Shown piece after piece: positions 48,596-59,406 of a stretch of 64,000 bases of DNA (the stretch's first letter is position 1; each line of letters begins with the position of its first letter). The notes beneath the pieces were generated by a model that was not told the origin of the DNA, did not search any database, and saw only the letters and a program-made list of their open reading frames with translations. A program made the translations under genes and the position numbers. Source of the stretch: Modestobacter italicus (lineage in GTDB: Bacteria; Actinomycetota; Actinomycetes; Mycobacteriales; Geodermatophilaceae); assembly GCF_019799965.1 (NCBI RefSeq), contig NZ_JABGCJ010000001.1:682001-746000 (forward strand), written 5' to 3'.

Positions 48596-50230
48596 TCAGA
48601 CGGTGAAGCGGCTGACCGCCTGCTGGAGCTCGCCGCTCATCCGGGAGAGCTCGGCCGCGGACTGCTGCGCCTCGGCGACCCGCTGGTTGGTCTCTGCGGT
48701 GCCGGCCGCCAGGCCGGTGATCGCGGTGGCGATGCTGCGCGAGCTGCCCGCCGCCTCCCCGACGTTGCGGTTCATCTCGTTGGTGGTCGCGGTCTGCTCC
48801 TCCACCGCCGCGGCGATGGTGGCCTGGTAGTCGTTGATCTGCCCGATCACCGAGCTGATCTCCTCGATCGCCGCGACCGCCCCGGCGGTGTCGCCCTGGA
48901 TGGCCTCGACCCGCTTGGAGATGTCCTCGGTGGCCCGCGCGGTCTCCTGCGCCAGTTCCTTCACCTCGGTGGCCACCACCGCGAAGCCCTTGCCCAGCTC
49001 CCCGGCGCGCGCCGCCTCGATGGTGGCGTTGAGGGCCAGCAGGTTGGTCTGCTCGGCGATGCCGGTGATCACCTTGATGACGTTGCCGATCTCCTGCGAG
49101 GAGTCACCCAGCTTCCCCACCGTCCGGGTGGTGTTCTCCGCCACGCTCACCGCCTGGCCCGCCACCCGCGACGCCTCACTGGCGTTCTGCGAGATCTCCC
49201 GGATCGCCGCCTCCATCTGCTGCGACCCCGTCGACACCGTGTCCACGCTGGAGGCGACCTCACCGGCCGAGGCGACGACCACGTCGGCCTGGCCCGCGGC
49301 GGTGCGCGCGTTGTCCGCCATCGACTGCGCGCCGGCACTGAGCTGGGTCGACGCGGCGGCGAGCCGCCCGGCCGAGTCGTTGACCAGGGTCAGCACCCCG
49401 CCCAGGGCGTCGAGCGTCTCGTCCAGGGACTCCGCGACCTGCCCGAGCTCGGCGCCGCCGGTGCGGCCGGCACGGACCCGCAGGTCGCCCCCGGCGACCT
49501 GCTCCAGCGTCTCCCGGATGCGCTGGACCGGGCGGGTGACGCTACGGGCCATCAGGACGGCGAGCGCGACGGAGACGGCCAGGCCGATCGCCACGCCGGC
49601 GACGGTCAGCAGGCGGGCGCTGGCGTAGGCGTCCCGCGCCTCCTGCACGGTGGCCTCGGTGGCGGCGATCTGCGCGTCGGTGGCCTCGTTGAGCGCGGCG
49701 ACGGCGTCCTCCTCGGCCTGGATGAGCGTGGGCAGGACCGTGTAGATGTCCCCGCCCGCCGCGGCGATCTCGCCCATCTGGGCGCTGGTGTCGTCGTAGA
49801 GCGCGATCGCGGCCTGGAAGTCCTGGAAGGCGGCCTCGGTGGCCGAGCCGAGGTCGGCCTCGTCCAGGCCGGCCCGGAGACCGTCGAGCATCCCGCGGAT
49901 GGCGACCGACTGCTCCTGGAGCGACTGGACGACGTCCGGACCGAGACCGGGGCTCAGGCTCCGGGAGGTGGCCGCCTGCATCTCCCAGTAGGTGGAGCGC
50001 AGCAGCAGGATGTCCCGCAGCGGGACGGCGCCGTCCTCGTAGACGGCCTCGGCCTGGTGGCTGAGCTCGCTCATCCGCGTGACGCCGAGGGCGCCCACGA
50101 TCAGCGTGATCAGGGCGACCAGGAGGAACGCCACCAGCAGCCGCGCCTGCAGGCCCATCCGCTGGAAGAGCCCGCCGGTCCGGGGAGGAGCAGGGGCCGT
50201 GCCGTGGTCGCCGACCAGGATGTCGATCAT
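48596..50230 (-). CDS. Transmembrane methyl-accepting chemotaxis protein (paralogue)
   Basis: A 544-aa receptor of the same length and layout as its neighbour: TM1 about 27-50 ([19 protein letters not shown]), four-helix sensor, TM2 about 207-228, HAMP, signalling domain with the same hairpin tip. Sensor halves have diverged ([20 protein letters not shown] against AEGAVPLDALRQLQAGWWQF), while the signalling halves are almost the same. This fits tandem duplication followed by sensor divergence. ATG 50230 has GAGAGG about 7 nt upstream. The longer open frame to 50329 has no ribosome site. Confidence 0.92.
   Translation of the reverse strand: MIDILVGDHGTAPAPPRTGGLFQRMGLQARLLVAFLLVALITLIVGALGVTRMSELSHQAEAVYEDGAVPLRDILLLRSTYWEMQAATSRSLSPGLGPDVVQSLQEQSVAIRGMLDGLRAGLDEADLGSATEAAFQDFQAAIALYDDTSAQMGEIAAAGGDIYTVLPTLIQAEEDAVAALNEATDAQIAATEATVQEARDAYASARLLTVAGVAIGLAVSVALAVLMARSVTRPVQRIRETLEQVAGGDLRVRAGRTGGAELGQVAESLDETLDALGGVLTLVNDSAGRLAAASTQLSAGAQSMADNARTAAGQADVVVASAGEVASSVDTVSTGSQQMEAAIREISQNASEASRVAGQAVSVAENTTRTVGKLGDSSQEIGNVIKVITGIAEQTNLLALNATIEAARAGELGKGFAVVATEVKELAQETARATEDISKRVEAIQGDTAGAVAAIEEISSVIGQINDYQATIAAAVEEQTATTNEMNRNVGEAAGSSRSIATAITGLAAGTAETNQRVAEAQQSAAELSRMSGELQQAVSRFTV
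48761..48955 (-). repeat. 195-bp perfect duplication between the two MCP genes
   Basis: Bases 48761-48955 are identical to 46950-47144 at a constant offset of 1811 bp, including synonymous sites. The segment encodes the membrane-distal part of the signalling bundle. It suggests recent duplication or gene conversion. Confidence 0.9.
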
Positions 50231-50353
50231 GAGGTGCCTCTCGAGCGTCGGACGCACTCGAGCGCCCAGGTGAGCCAGAGATCGGCAGTGCACGACCGGA
50301 TGTGCAGCGCAGCAGAGTTCCGGAACCAACGAGTTCGCCGGTCCGGCGGCAGG

Positions 50354-51163
50354 TCAGGAGCGCAGGGCGGCCAGGAAAGCCGCCACCCCCTCCTCGTCGT
50401 TCGAGCCGGTCACGTCGGTCGCCGCGGCGAGCACGTCGGGGTGGGCGTGCGCCGTCGCGACCGCCCGCCCACCGCCCTCGCGCACCCAGTCGAAGGCGGC
50501 CAGGTCGTTGGGCATGTCACCGAAGTAGACGACGTCCGCCGGGCCGAGCCCCCGCTCCGCCGCCAGCCGGGCCAGGCCGGTGGCCTTGGTGACCCCGCGG
50601 GCGGAGATCTCGGCCATCGCGTCGGAGGAGGAGGTGGTCACCGTTGCGGTGTCCCCCACCACCTCGGCGACCAGGGCGACGAACTCGTCGCGGCCGAGCC
50701 GCTCGTGCCTGGCCAGCAGCTTGGCCACCGGCTGGGCGACCATCTCCTCCAGGGTGGCCACCGCGACGCCCGGGGCGTCGGCGTCCCAGCGCGGCCGGTA
50801 GATCGGCTCGTGCCGGAACTGGTCGCCGTACTCGACGGCGAACCAGGTGTCCGGCTGCCGGCGGCGGAGCTGCGCGGTGACCTCCCGCAGCACCTCGGGC
50901 TGGACCGGGTGCTCCTCCAGCACCCGGAACGGCCCCAGGTCCAGCAGCACGGCGCCGTTGCAGCAGATCGCGGTGCCACCGCCCAGCCGGTCCCGGACGC
51001 CGAGCATCCAGCGCGGCGGGCGGCCGGTGGCCAGCACCAGCGGCACGCCGTCGTCGGCCCAGCGGTGCAGCTCGGCCAGGGTGGCGTCGCTGATCGTCTC
51101 GTCGCTGCGCAGCAGCGTGCCGTCCAGGTCGCTGACGATGAGCTTCGGGCGCCAGTCAGACAT
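50354..51163 (-). CDS. HAD-IIB (Cof-type) sugar-phosphate phosphatase
   Basis: A 269-aa hydrolase. Motif I is IVSDLDGTLL near residue 10, motif II LVLATGRPPRW, the Lys is in [11 protein letters not shown], and motif III is [16 protein letters not shown]. The C2B cap lies between motifs II and III as in Cof/YidA. It probably removes phosphate from small sugar phosphates or a flavin. It overlaps the preceding HAD gene by 8 nt, so the two are co-translated. Confidence 0.88.
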   Translation of the reverse strand: MSDWRPKLIVSDLDGTLLRSDETISDATLAELHRWADDGVPLVLATGRPPRWMLGVRDRLGGGTAICCNGAVLLDLGPFRVLEEHPVQPEVLREVTAQLRRRQPDTWFAVEYGDQFRHEPIYRPRWDADAPGVAVATLEEMVAQPVAKLLARHERLGRDEFVALVAEVVGDTATVTTSSSDAMAEISARGVTKATGLARLAAERGLGPADVVYFGDMPNDLAAFDWVREGGGRAVATAHAHPDVLAAATDVTGSNDEEGVAAFLAALRS

Positions 51164-52105
51164 CGGTGCCCTCCAGGGCGAGCAGGGCCTCGAGGTAGCG
51201 GGCGACGCCGTCGGCGTCGTGGCCGCTGGTCCGGTCAGCGGCAGCGGCCCGGACGGCGGGGTGGGCGTTGGCCATCGCGACCGCCCGGCCCCCCGCGGCG
51301 GTGACCGCCTCGAACATCGGCAGGTCGTTGGGCATGTCGCCGAACACCAGGACGTCGCCGAACCCGATGCCCAGCTCGTCGAGCACGACGGCCAGCCCGG
51401 TGGCCTTGGTGACCCCCGGCGGGAGCACCTCGATGAAGCCCAGCCCGGCGTGGGTCAGCTCGGCGTCGACCGGGTCGACCACCGAGCGGGCCAGCGCGAC
51501 CAACTGGTCCTCCGCCAGCCGCGGGGAGCGGAGGAACACCTTGAGCACCGCCCCGACCGGCAGCACCTCGTGCCGGGGCAGCAGGTGCGCCGGCTCCGGG
51601 TAGGGCCAGTCGAAGCCGTGCTGCACCCGCAGCGGGCGCAGCGCCTCGGCCTGCTCGGCGGCGTCCTCCACGGCCACGATGAGCTCACCGGCGACGTCCT
51701 CGATCGCGGCGATCACCTCGGTGGCCACCTCGCGGGTCATCCCGACGGTGCGCAGCACCTCGTCGGGCTCGCCGCCGGTGCCGAACCGGACGACGTAGCC
51801 GCCCTGGGCCAGGACGGCGATCCCCTGCCCGGCCATCGCCGCGCGGACGCTCTCCAGCAGCCGCGGCCCGCGGCCGGTCGCCCCGACCACCGGGATGCCC
51901 GCGGCGCGGCAGGCAGCGATCGCGGCGGCGGTGCGCCCGCTGACCTCGCCGGCCGAGTCGAGCAGGGTGCCGTCCATGTCGCTGACCACCAGCCGCGGCC
52001 GCCAGCTGCCCAGCCGGGCCCCGAGGTCGCCGAGGTCGACCAGCTCCTGGGCACGGCCGGCCGCGGCCGGCGCGGTGAGGCCACCGCCGCCGGGCTGGTC
52101 TGCGG

Positions 52106-52109
<4 letters not shown>
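51156..52109 (-). CDS. HAD-IIB (Cof-type) phosphatase, paralogue
   Basis: A 317-aa hydrolase. An about 40-residue N-terminal extension precedes motif I ([17 protein letters not shown]). The others are [27 protein letters not shown] and [19 protein letters not shown] at 52109 overlaps the serS stop by four bases (ATGA). Two paralogous HAD genes therefore sit directly in the seryl-tRNA synthetase operon. The substrate is unknown and the pairing may reflect heteromeric or overlapping function. Confidence 0.87.
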
Positions 52110-55014
<2,905 letters not shown>

Positions 55015-55035
55015 CCCACCCGTGACGATGCACTG

Positions 55036-55383
55036 ATGGACGCGATCCCGCTGGCCCGGTTCGAGGAGCTGGTCGCCGACGCGCTGGACGAGGTGCCGGC
55101 CCAGCTGCTCGACCTGCTGGACAACGTCGTCGTCCTGGTCGAGGACCGCAACCCCGACGAGCCGGACCTGCTGGGCGTCTACGAGGGGTACGCGCTCACC
55201 GAGCGCGGGTCCGACTACGGCGGCGCGCTGCCCGACCGGATCATGATCTACCGCGAGGCGATCTGCGACGTCTGCGAGGACGAGGACGAGGTGGCCGAGG
55301 AGGTCGCGATCACCGTCGTCCACGAGATCGCGCACCACTTCGGCATCGAGGAGGACAAGCTCCACGCCCTCGGCTGGGGCTGA
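55036..55383 (+). CDS. Minimal zincin-type metallopeptidase
   Basis: A 115-aa member of the actinobacterial metallopeptidase family with the zinc motif HEIAHH (His96 and His100) followed by FGIEEDKLHALGW, where the later Asp/His can be the third ligand. The rest is acidic. There is no signal peptide, so it is cytoplasmic. Physiological substrate unknown. It is probably co-transcribed with guaB1. Confidence 0.87.
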   Translation: MDAIPLARFEELVADALDEVPAQLLDLLDNVVVLVEDRNPDEPDLLGVYEGYALTERGSDYGGALPDRIMIYREAICDVCEDEDEVAEEVAITVVHEIAHHFGIEEDKLHALGWG

Positions 55384-55398
55384 CCCCCACTCCCCCGG

Positions 55399-55412
55399 TC
55401 TCGCGCGCGAGA
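55399..55412. terminator. CG-rich palindrome after the metallopeptidase gene
   Basis: The perfect palindrome TCTCGCGCGCGAGA lies 16 nt past the stop, with further alternating CG tracts to about 55445. It is a possible terminator. Confidence 0.4.
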
Positions 55413-55495
55413 TCGCGCGGGGGTCCCGCGCGCGAAGGCACGCGGGCGTGCGGTGAGGGCGTGGTTCGGGTGGATGCCGCGGTCGAGGGCACAGG

Positions 55496-55501
55496 TAGCG
55501 T
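55496..55501 (+). promoter_or_regulatory. -10 hexamer for the leaderless groES-like gene
   Basis: TAGCGT lies 8 nt before the GTG at 55510. Confidence 0.5.
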
Positions 55502-55509
55502 TGCCGGAC

Positions 55510-55836
55510 GTGCCCGAGGACGTCGCCCGCCTGCCGATCAAGATGCTGCACGACCGACTGCTGGTCTCCCTCCGCAAAGAGGACGGTGACCGCCGGTCCA
55601 GCGGCGGCATCCTGATCCCGGCCACCGCCCAGGTCGCCAAGCGGCTGGTGTGGGGCGAGGCCAAGGGCGTGGGGCCGAACGTGCGGCAGATCAAGGTCGG
55701 CGACCAGGTGCTGTTCTCCCCCGAGGACCAGCACGAGGTCGAGGTGCACGGCGAGGACCTGATCATCCTGCGGGAGCGCGACGTGCACGCCGTCGCCGCC
55801 GAGCGGATCGAGGAGTCGACCGGCCTCTACCTCTGA
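55510..55836 (+). CDS. Stand-alone GroES-like protein
   Basis: A 108-aa co-chaperonin-fold protein. It has DRLLVSLRKEDGDRRSSGGILIPATAQ, which matches the GroES mobile loop (GGILIP), then GVGPNVRQIKVGDQVLFSP and the roof and terminal strand LIILRERDVHAV. It is not next to groEL. Similar lone GroES-like genes occur in actinobacteria without a defined role. GTG 55510 is preferred over an upstream GTG at 55453, because it sits 8 nt after the promoter hexamer and matches the family N-terminus. The 3' end overlaps the convergent merR by 10 nt. Confidence 0.82.
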   Translation: MPEDVARLPIKMLHDRLLVSLRKEDGDRRSSGGILIPATAQVAKRLVWGEAKGVGPNVRQIKVGDQVLFSPEDQHEVEVHGEDLIILRERDVHAVAAERIEESTGLYL

Positions 55837-56303
55837 AGGTCCAGCAGCGTGCCGGCCAGCAGCTCGTCGGTGCGGAGCTGGTCGACGAGCTCCTCGGACA
55901 GGTCGTCCTCGCAGTCCAGGCCCCGGGCGATGAGGTGCCGGTAGGTGGCGATCTTGGCCCGCACCACCGCCAGGTCGTCCTGCAGCTCGGCCAGCCGCTG
56001 CTCGATCTGGGCGCACTGCTGCTCCAGCAGCGCCATCCGCTCGGGGTGGTTGGCCAGCTCGCCGCCGCCGAGCTCGATGAACCGCCGGACGTCGGCCACC
56101 GGCATCCCGGTCCGGCGGAGCGCCTGCACCAGCCGGATGAACCGCAGCGCCGCGGGCGGGTAGCGCCGCTGACCGCCGGCAGTGCGTTCGACCAGCGGCA
56201 GCAGGCCCTCACGTTCGTACCAGCGCAGCGTGTCGATGCTCAGCCCGGTCTCCTCGGAGACCTGCCGGATGCCGAGGGTGGTCTCCGGGGGAGCCGCGGT
56301 CAC
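55827..56303 (-). CDS. MerR-family regulator of the adjacent dehydrogenase operon
   Basis: A 158-aa regulator. The winged HTH is at about residues 8-75 (IRQVSEETGLSIDTLRWYEREGLLP, then RTAGGQRRYPPAALRFIRLVQALR). A coiled-coil dimerisation helix (QQCAQIEQRLAELQDDLAVV) and a short C-terminal effector part follow. It lacks the Cys pairs of metal sensors. GTG at 56303 was chosen: a TAGCCT hexamer lies 7 nt upstream inside the end of the SDR gene. A longer start at 56327 is possible. It is the last gene of the adh-sdr-merR operon, whose promoter carries a MerR-type operator. Confidence 0.85.
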   Translation of the reverse strand: MTAAPPETTLGIRQVSEETGLSIDTLRWYEREGLLPLVERTAGGQRRYPPAALRFIRLVQALRRTGMPVADVRRFIELGGGELANHPERMALLEQQCAQIEQRLAELQDDLAVVRAKIATYRHLIARGLDCEDDLSEELVDQLRTDELLAGTLLDLQR

Positions 56304-56310
56304 GGCGGCC

Positions 56311-56316
56311 AGGCTA
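56311..56316 (-). promoter_or_regulatory. Internal -10 hexamer before merR
   Basis: TAGCCT on the minus strand, which includes the SDR stop codon, lies 7 nt before the merR GTG. It may give merR a separate leaderless transcript. Confidence 0.4.
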
Positions 56317-57147
56317 GGCCGCGGCACGGTGGTCCGTCCCGTCCCCGGTCACCGCGCGCTCGGTGAGCCTGGCCATCAGCAGGACCACGCGCCGCCGGGT
56401 CAGCAGCCGTGTCAGCCGGACCGCCGCCCGGTTCGCCCGGCCGACCGCGACGCTGGGCGGCGGGGTGCGCCGGTCCAGTGCCCGGAACGCGGTGGTCACG
56501 ACCTCCTCCGGCGACTGGCGGCCCCGGCCGCCGTCGGCGGCGTCGTTGCCCAGGACCTCGAAGAACTCCGTGTCGGTGGCTCCGGGCGACAGCGCGAGCA
56601 CCCGCAGCCCGCTGTCCCGCGACTCGGCCCACAGCGCCTCGGTGAAGCTGAGCACGAAGGCCTTGCTCGCCGCGTAGACCGCCATGTCCGGGCTGGGCAC
56701 GTACGCGGCCATGCTGGCGACGTTGACCAGCACGCCGGTGCCGGACGCCCGCAGCCGGTCGACGAACGCCCGGCTGACGTCGACCAGCGCGGTGACGTCG
56801 ACGGCGATCATCTCGGCCAGCCGGTCGGCGTCCTCGTGGTGGAAGGGACCGTGCGTGCCGAAGCCCGCGCAGTTGACGACGCCGGTGACCGCGATGCCCA
56901 GCCGGTCGACCTCCGCGGCCAGCGCCCGGCCGGCCGCGGGCCGGCTGAGGTCGGCCGGGACGACGTCGACCCGGACACCGGACGCTGCGGTCAGCTCGGC
57001 GGCCAGGGCGGTCAGCCGCTCGGCCCGACGCGCCACCAGCACCAGGTCCGAGCCGCGCGCCGCGAGCCGGCGGGCGAACTCGGCGCCGATGCCCGCGCTG
57101 GCGCCGGTGACCAGCGTGGTCTGCCCGCGCCAGTCGACCCCGCTCAC
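56314..57147 (-). CDS. Short-chain dehydrogenase/reductase
   Basis: A 277-aa classical SDR. The NADP-binding loop is TLVTGASAGIGAEFARRLAA, with an Arg pair at ARRAERL (NADPH preference), then NCAGFGTHG, NVASMAAYVPSPDMAVYAASKAF (Ser-Tyr-Lys) and SPGATDTEFFEV. It is of the YqjQ/DltE-like group that often reduces lipid or aldehyde carbonyls. GTG at 57147 overlaps the alcohol dehydrogenase stop (GTGA). Together they form a carbonyl/alcohol redox pair. Confidence 0.88.
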   Translation of the reverse strand: MSGVDWRGQTTLVTGASAGIGAEFARRLAARGSDLVLVARRAERLTALAAELTAASGVRVDVVPADLSRPAAGRALAAEVDRLGIAVTGVVNCAGFGTHGPFHHEDADRLAEMIAVDVTALVDVSRAFVDRLRASGTGVLVNVASMAAYVPSPDMAVYAASKAFVLSFTEALWAESRDSGLRVLALSPGATDTEFFEVLGNDAADGGRGRQSPEEVVTTAFRALDRRTPPPSVAVGRANRAAVRLTRLLTRRRVVLLMARLTERAVTGDGTDHRAAA

Positions 57148-58172
57148 GAGGCCACCGCCAGCACGAAGCGGTACCGGACGTCGTTGCGTGCCAGCCGCTC
57201 GAAGGCCGTGTTGACCTCGTCGATCGGCAGCACCTCGACGTCTGCGGTGAGGCCGTGCGCGCCGCAGAAGTCGAGCATCTCCTGGGTCTCCGCGGTGCCG
57301 CCGGAGCCGGAGACGGTCAGCGAGCGGCCGAGCAGGCTCATCGGCGACACCACGTACTGCTCGGGCAGCCCGAGCACGCACAGCGTCCCGTCGATCCGGA
57401 GCGCAGCCAGGTAGGGCGCGAGGTCGTGGGCGCCGGAGGCGGTGTCCAGCACGAAGTCGAGCCGCCCGGCGACCGCCGCCATCGCACCGGGGTCGGTGGA
57501 GAGGACGACGTCGTGCGCGCCCAGCGCCCGGGCGTCGTCGGCCTTGGCCGCCGAGGTGGTGAAGACCGTGACCCGGGCGCCCAGTGCGACGGCAAACTTC
57601 ACCGCCAGGTGGCCCAGCCCGCCGAGCCCGACGACGCCGACCTGCGTCCCCGGCCCGACGCCGGCCCGGCTGAGCGGCGACCAGGTGGTGACGCCGGCGC
57701 ACATCAGCGGCGCGGTCGCGGCCGGGTCCAGCCCGGCGGGCAGGTCGTGGACGAACGCGTCCCGGACGACGTACCCCGTCGAGTACGCGCCCTGGGTCGG
57801 CGTGCCGTCGCGCCGGTCGACGCCGCCGTAGGTGAGGGTCGGGAACTCGCGGCAGTAGGGCTCGCGGTGGGCCAGGCAGTTCTCGCACTCCCCGCAGGAG
57901 TCGACGATGTTGCCCACGGCGACGGCGTCCCCGACCTGGAAACGGGTCACCTCGGCGCCGACCTCGGTCACCTCGCCGACGAACTCGTGACCGGGCACCA
58001 GCCGCGGCGCACCGGGCGCGATGCCCTCGACGGCGTGCAGGTCGCTGTGGCAGACGCCCACGTGGGTCACCCGGACGGCGACGTCGTCGGGTCGCAGGGC
58101 CCGGCGGGTGAACTGGATCGGCCGCAGCGGCCCGTGCGGGCCGGTGGTGGCGTATCCGGTGACTGCTCTCAT
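57144..58172 (-). CDS. NAD(P)-dependent zinc alcohol dehydrogenase (CAD/YahK type)
   Basis: A 342-aa medium-chain dehydrogenase that reduces aldehydes with NADPH. The catalytic zinc is bound by GVCHSDLHAV and PGHEFVGEV. Structural zinc is in CGECENC plus the Cys of EPYC. The cofactor loop is VGVVGLGGLGHLAVKFA. It is close to cinnamyl-alcohol-dehydrogenase-like AdhC/YahK enzymes used in aldehyde detoxification. ATG 58172 lies 7 nt after TAGCGT of a MerR-type promoter. It is first in the adh-sdr-merR operon. Confidence 0.9.
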   Translation of the reverse strand: MRAVTGYATTGPHGPLRPIQFTRRALRPDDVAVRVTHVGVCHSDLHAVEGIAPGAPRLVPGHEFVGEVTEVGAEVTRFQVGDAVAVGNIVDSCGECENCLAHREPYCREFPTLTYGGVDRRDGTPTQGAYSTGYVVRDAFVHDLPAGLDPAATAPLMCAGVTTWSPLSRAGVGPGTQVGVVGLGGLGHLAVKFAVALGARVTVFTTSAAKADDARALGAHDVVLSTDPGAMAAVAGRLDFVLDTASGAHDLAPYLAALRIDGTLCVLGLPEQYVVSPMSLLGRSLTVSGSGGTAETQEMLDFCGAHGLTADVEVLPIDEVNTAFERLARNDVRYRFVLAVAS

Positions 58173-58179
58173 GCCGGCG

Positions 58180-58210
58180 ACGCTAGGAGCTGGAGTGCAC
58201 TCCAGCGCAA
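58180..58210 (-). promoter_or_regulatory. MerR-type promoter with 19-bp spacer and palindromic operator
   Basis: On the minus strand: -35 TTGCGC (58205-58210), 19-bp spacer, -10 TAGCGT (58180-58185), ATG 7 nt later. The perfect palindrome CTGGAGTGCACTCCAG (58190-58205) fills the spacer. Over-long 19-20-bp spacers with such operators are the hallmark of MerR-activated promoters, and a merR gene ends this operon. Confidence 0.75.
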
Positions 58211-58312
58211 GCTCCGCTCACGAGCGGTGGCAGCACGGGGTCAGCGTCCTCCAGGTGTGCCGGGCTGCCCCGGCGCGCAGACTGGACGGCCATGGCGGGC
58301 AGTGCAGCGGGG

Positions 58313-59290
58313 TCAGCCGGCCTGCCCGGTCCGCACCCGGGCCAGCCAGGCCTCGGCGGCGGCGAAGGCCGCGTCGCCCACCCGCTCCTGGACCGGCTTG
58401 CCCGCCAGCTCGTCCGCCCGCGGATAGGAGCCCAGGAAGCGCAGCTCCTCGGCGAGCCGGTGCAGCGCCGCGAGCGCGTCGCCCACCCGCCGGTCGGCCA
58501 CGTGCCCCTCGCAGTCGATGGAGAAGGAGTAGACGCCCAGCCGCTCCCGGGTGGGCCGCGACTCGATCCGGGTCAGGCTGATCCCGCGGACGGCGAACTC
58601 GGCGAGCAGGTCCAGCAGCGCCCCGGTGCGGTCGGCGACCACCGCGGTGACCGTCGTCTTGTCCGCACCCGTGGGGGCGGGCAGCTGACCGGGGCGCTGG
58701 ACCAGCACGAAGCGGGTGACGGCGCCAGGGTGGTCGGCCAGGTCGGTGGCCAGGGTGTCGAGGTCGTAGCGGTCGGCGGCGATGGCCGCGCAGACCGCGG
58801 CGTCGAGCTCTCCGGCGGCCACCCGGCGGGCCGCGTCGGCGGTCGAGGCCGCCGGGAGCACGTCGGCGGCCGGCAGCAGCTCGGCGATCCGGCCGCGGCA
58901 CTGGGCCAGCGCGTGCGGGTGGCTGCCCACGGTGCGCACCTGGCCGAGCGTCGTCCCGGGGCGGACGGCGAGCACGAACGCGACGTCGAGGAACACCTCC
59001 CGGGTGATCACCAGCGGGTCGCCGTCGACCAGGCCGTCCATGGTGGCCGGGACCGATCCCTCGACCGAGTTCTCCAGCGGCACCAGGGCGGCCGAGGCGC
59101 TGCCGGTGCGCACGGCCTGCAGCGCCGCGGCGATGCTGGGCTCGGGCCGGGAGGTCCACCCCGCGGGCGTCCCGGAGGCAGCGGTGAGGCTGCCGAGCGC
59201 GGCCTCGGCGAAGGTACCCTCGGGTCCCAGATAGGCGAACCCCGCCGGAGCTGTGCTGTCCGTGGAACTGCTGTCCGTGGCACGCGGCAT
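58313..59290 (-). CDS. pheA: Prephenate dehydratase
   Basis: A 325-aa enzyme converting prephenate to phenylpyruvate for phenylalanine synthesis. The PDT domain (about 15-200) has FAYLGPEGTFAEAAL, VPLENSVEGSV and the catalytic TRF in AVTRFVLVQR. The ACT domain (about 215-295) has LAEFAVRGISLTRIESRPT, the Phe-binding ESRP for feedback inhibition. It is monofunctional, without chorismate mutase. The start at ATG 59290 lies 6 nt after TACCCT (leaderless). The longer open frame to 59356 lacks support. Confidence 0.94.
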   Translation of the reverse strand: MPRATDSSSTDSTAPAGFAYLGPEGTFAEAALGSLTAASGTPAGWTSRPEPSIAAALQAVRTGSASAALVPLENSVEGSVPATMDGLVDGDPLVITREVFLDVAFVLAVRPGTTLGQVRTVGSHPHALAQCRGRIAELLPAADVLPAASTADAARRVAAGELDAAVCAAIAADRYDLDTLATDLADHPGAVTRFVLVQRPGQLPAPTGADKTTVTAVVADRTGALLDLLAEFAVRGISLTRIESRPTRERLGVYSFSIDCEGHVADRRVGDALAALHRLAEELRFLGSYPRADELAGKPVQERVGDAAFAAAEAWLARVRTGQAG

Positions 59291-59296
59291 CCGGCG

Positions 59297-59302
59297 AGGG
59301 TA
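59297..59302 (-). promoter_or_regulatory. -10 hexamer for leaderless pheA
   Basis: TACCCT on the minus strand lies 6 nt before the ATG at 59290. Confidence 0.45.
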
Positions 59303-59406
59303 GTGCGGCCGCTCCGGGTCCCGCGGGCCCCGGCGCGGGGGGAGCTGCCTCGTCACCGGCCGGGTACGTGCGTGTCGCGTGCCCTGACTGTGGAGGGGAG
59401 GGACGC

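Noticed and set aside
48560-51304. A 914-codon plus-strand frame
   Set aside because: Antisense shadow of the second MCP and a HAD gene, with no recognisable domain.
55384-55509. Alternating CG tract as a replication or Z-DNA signal
   Set aside because: It is short and G+C-driven. A terminator between two genes is the simpler reading.
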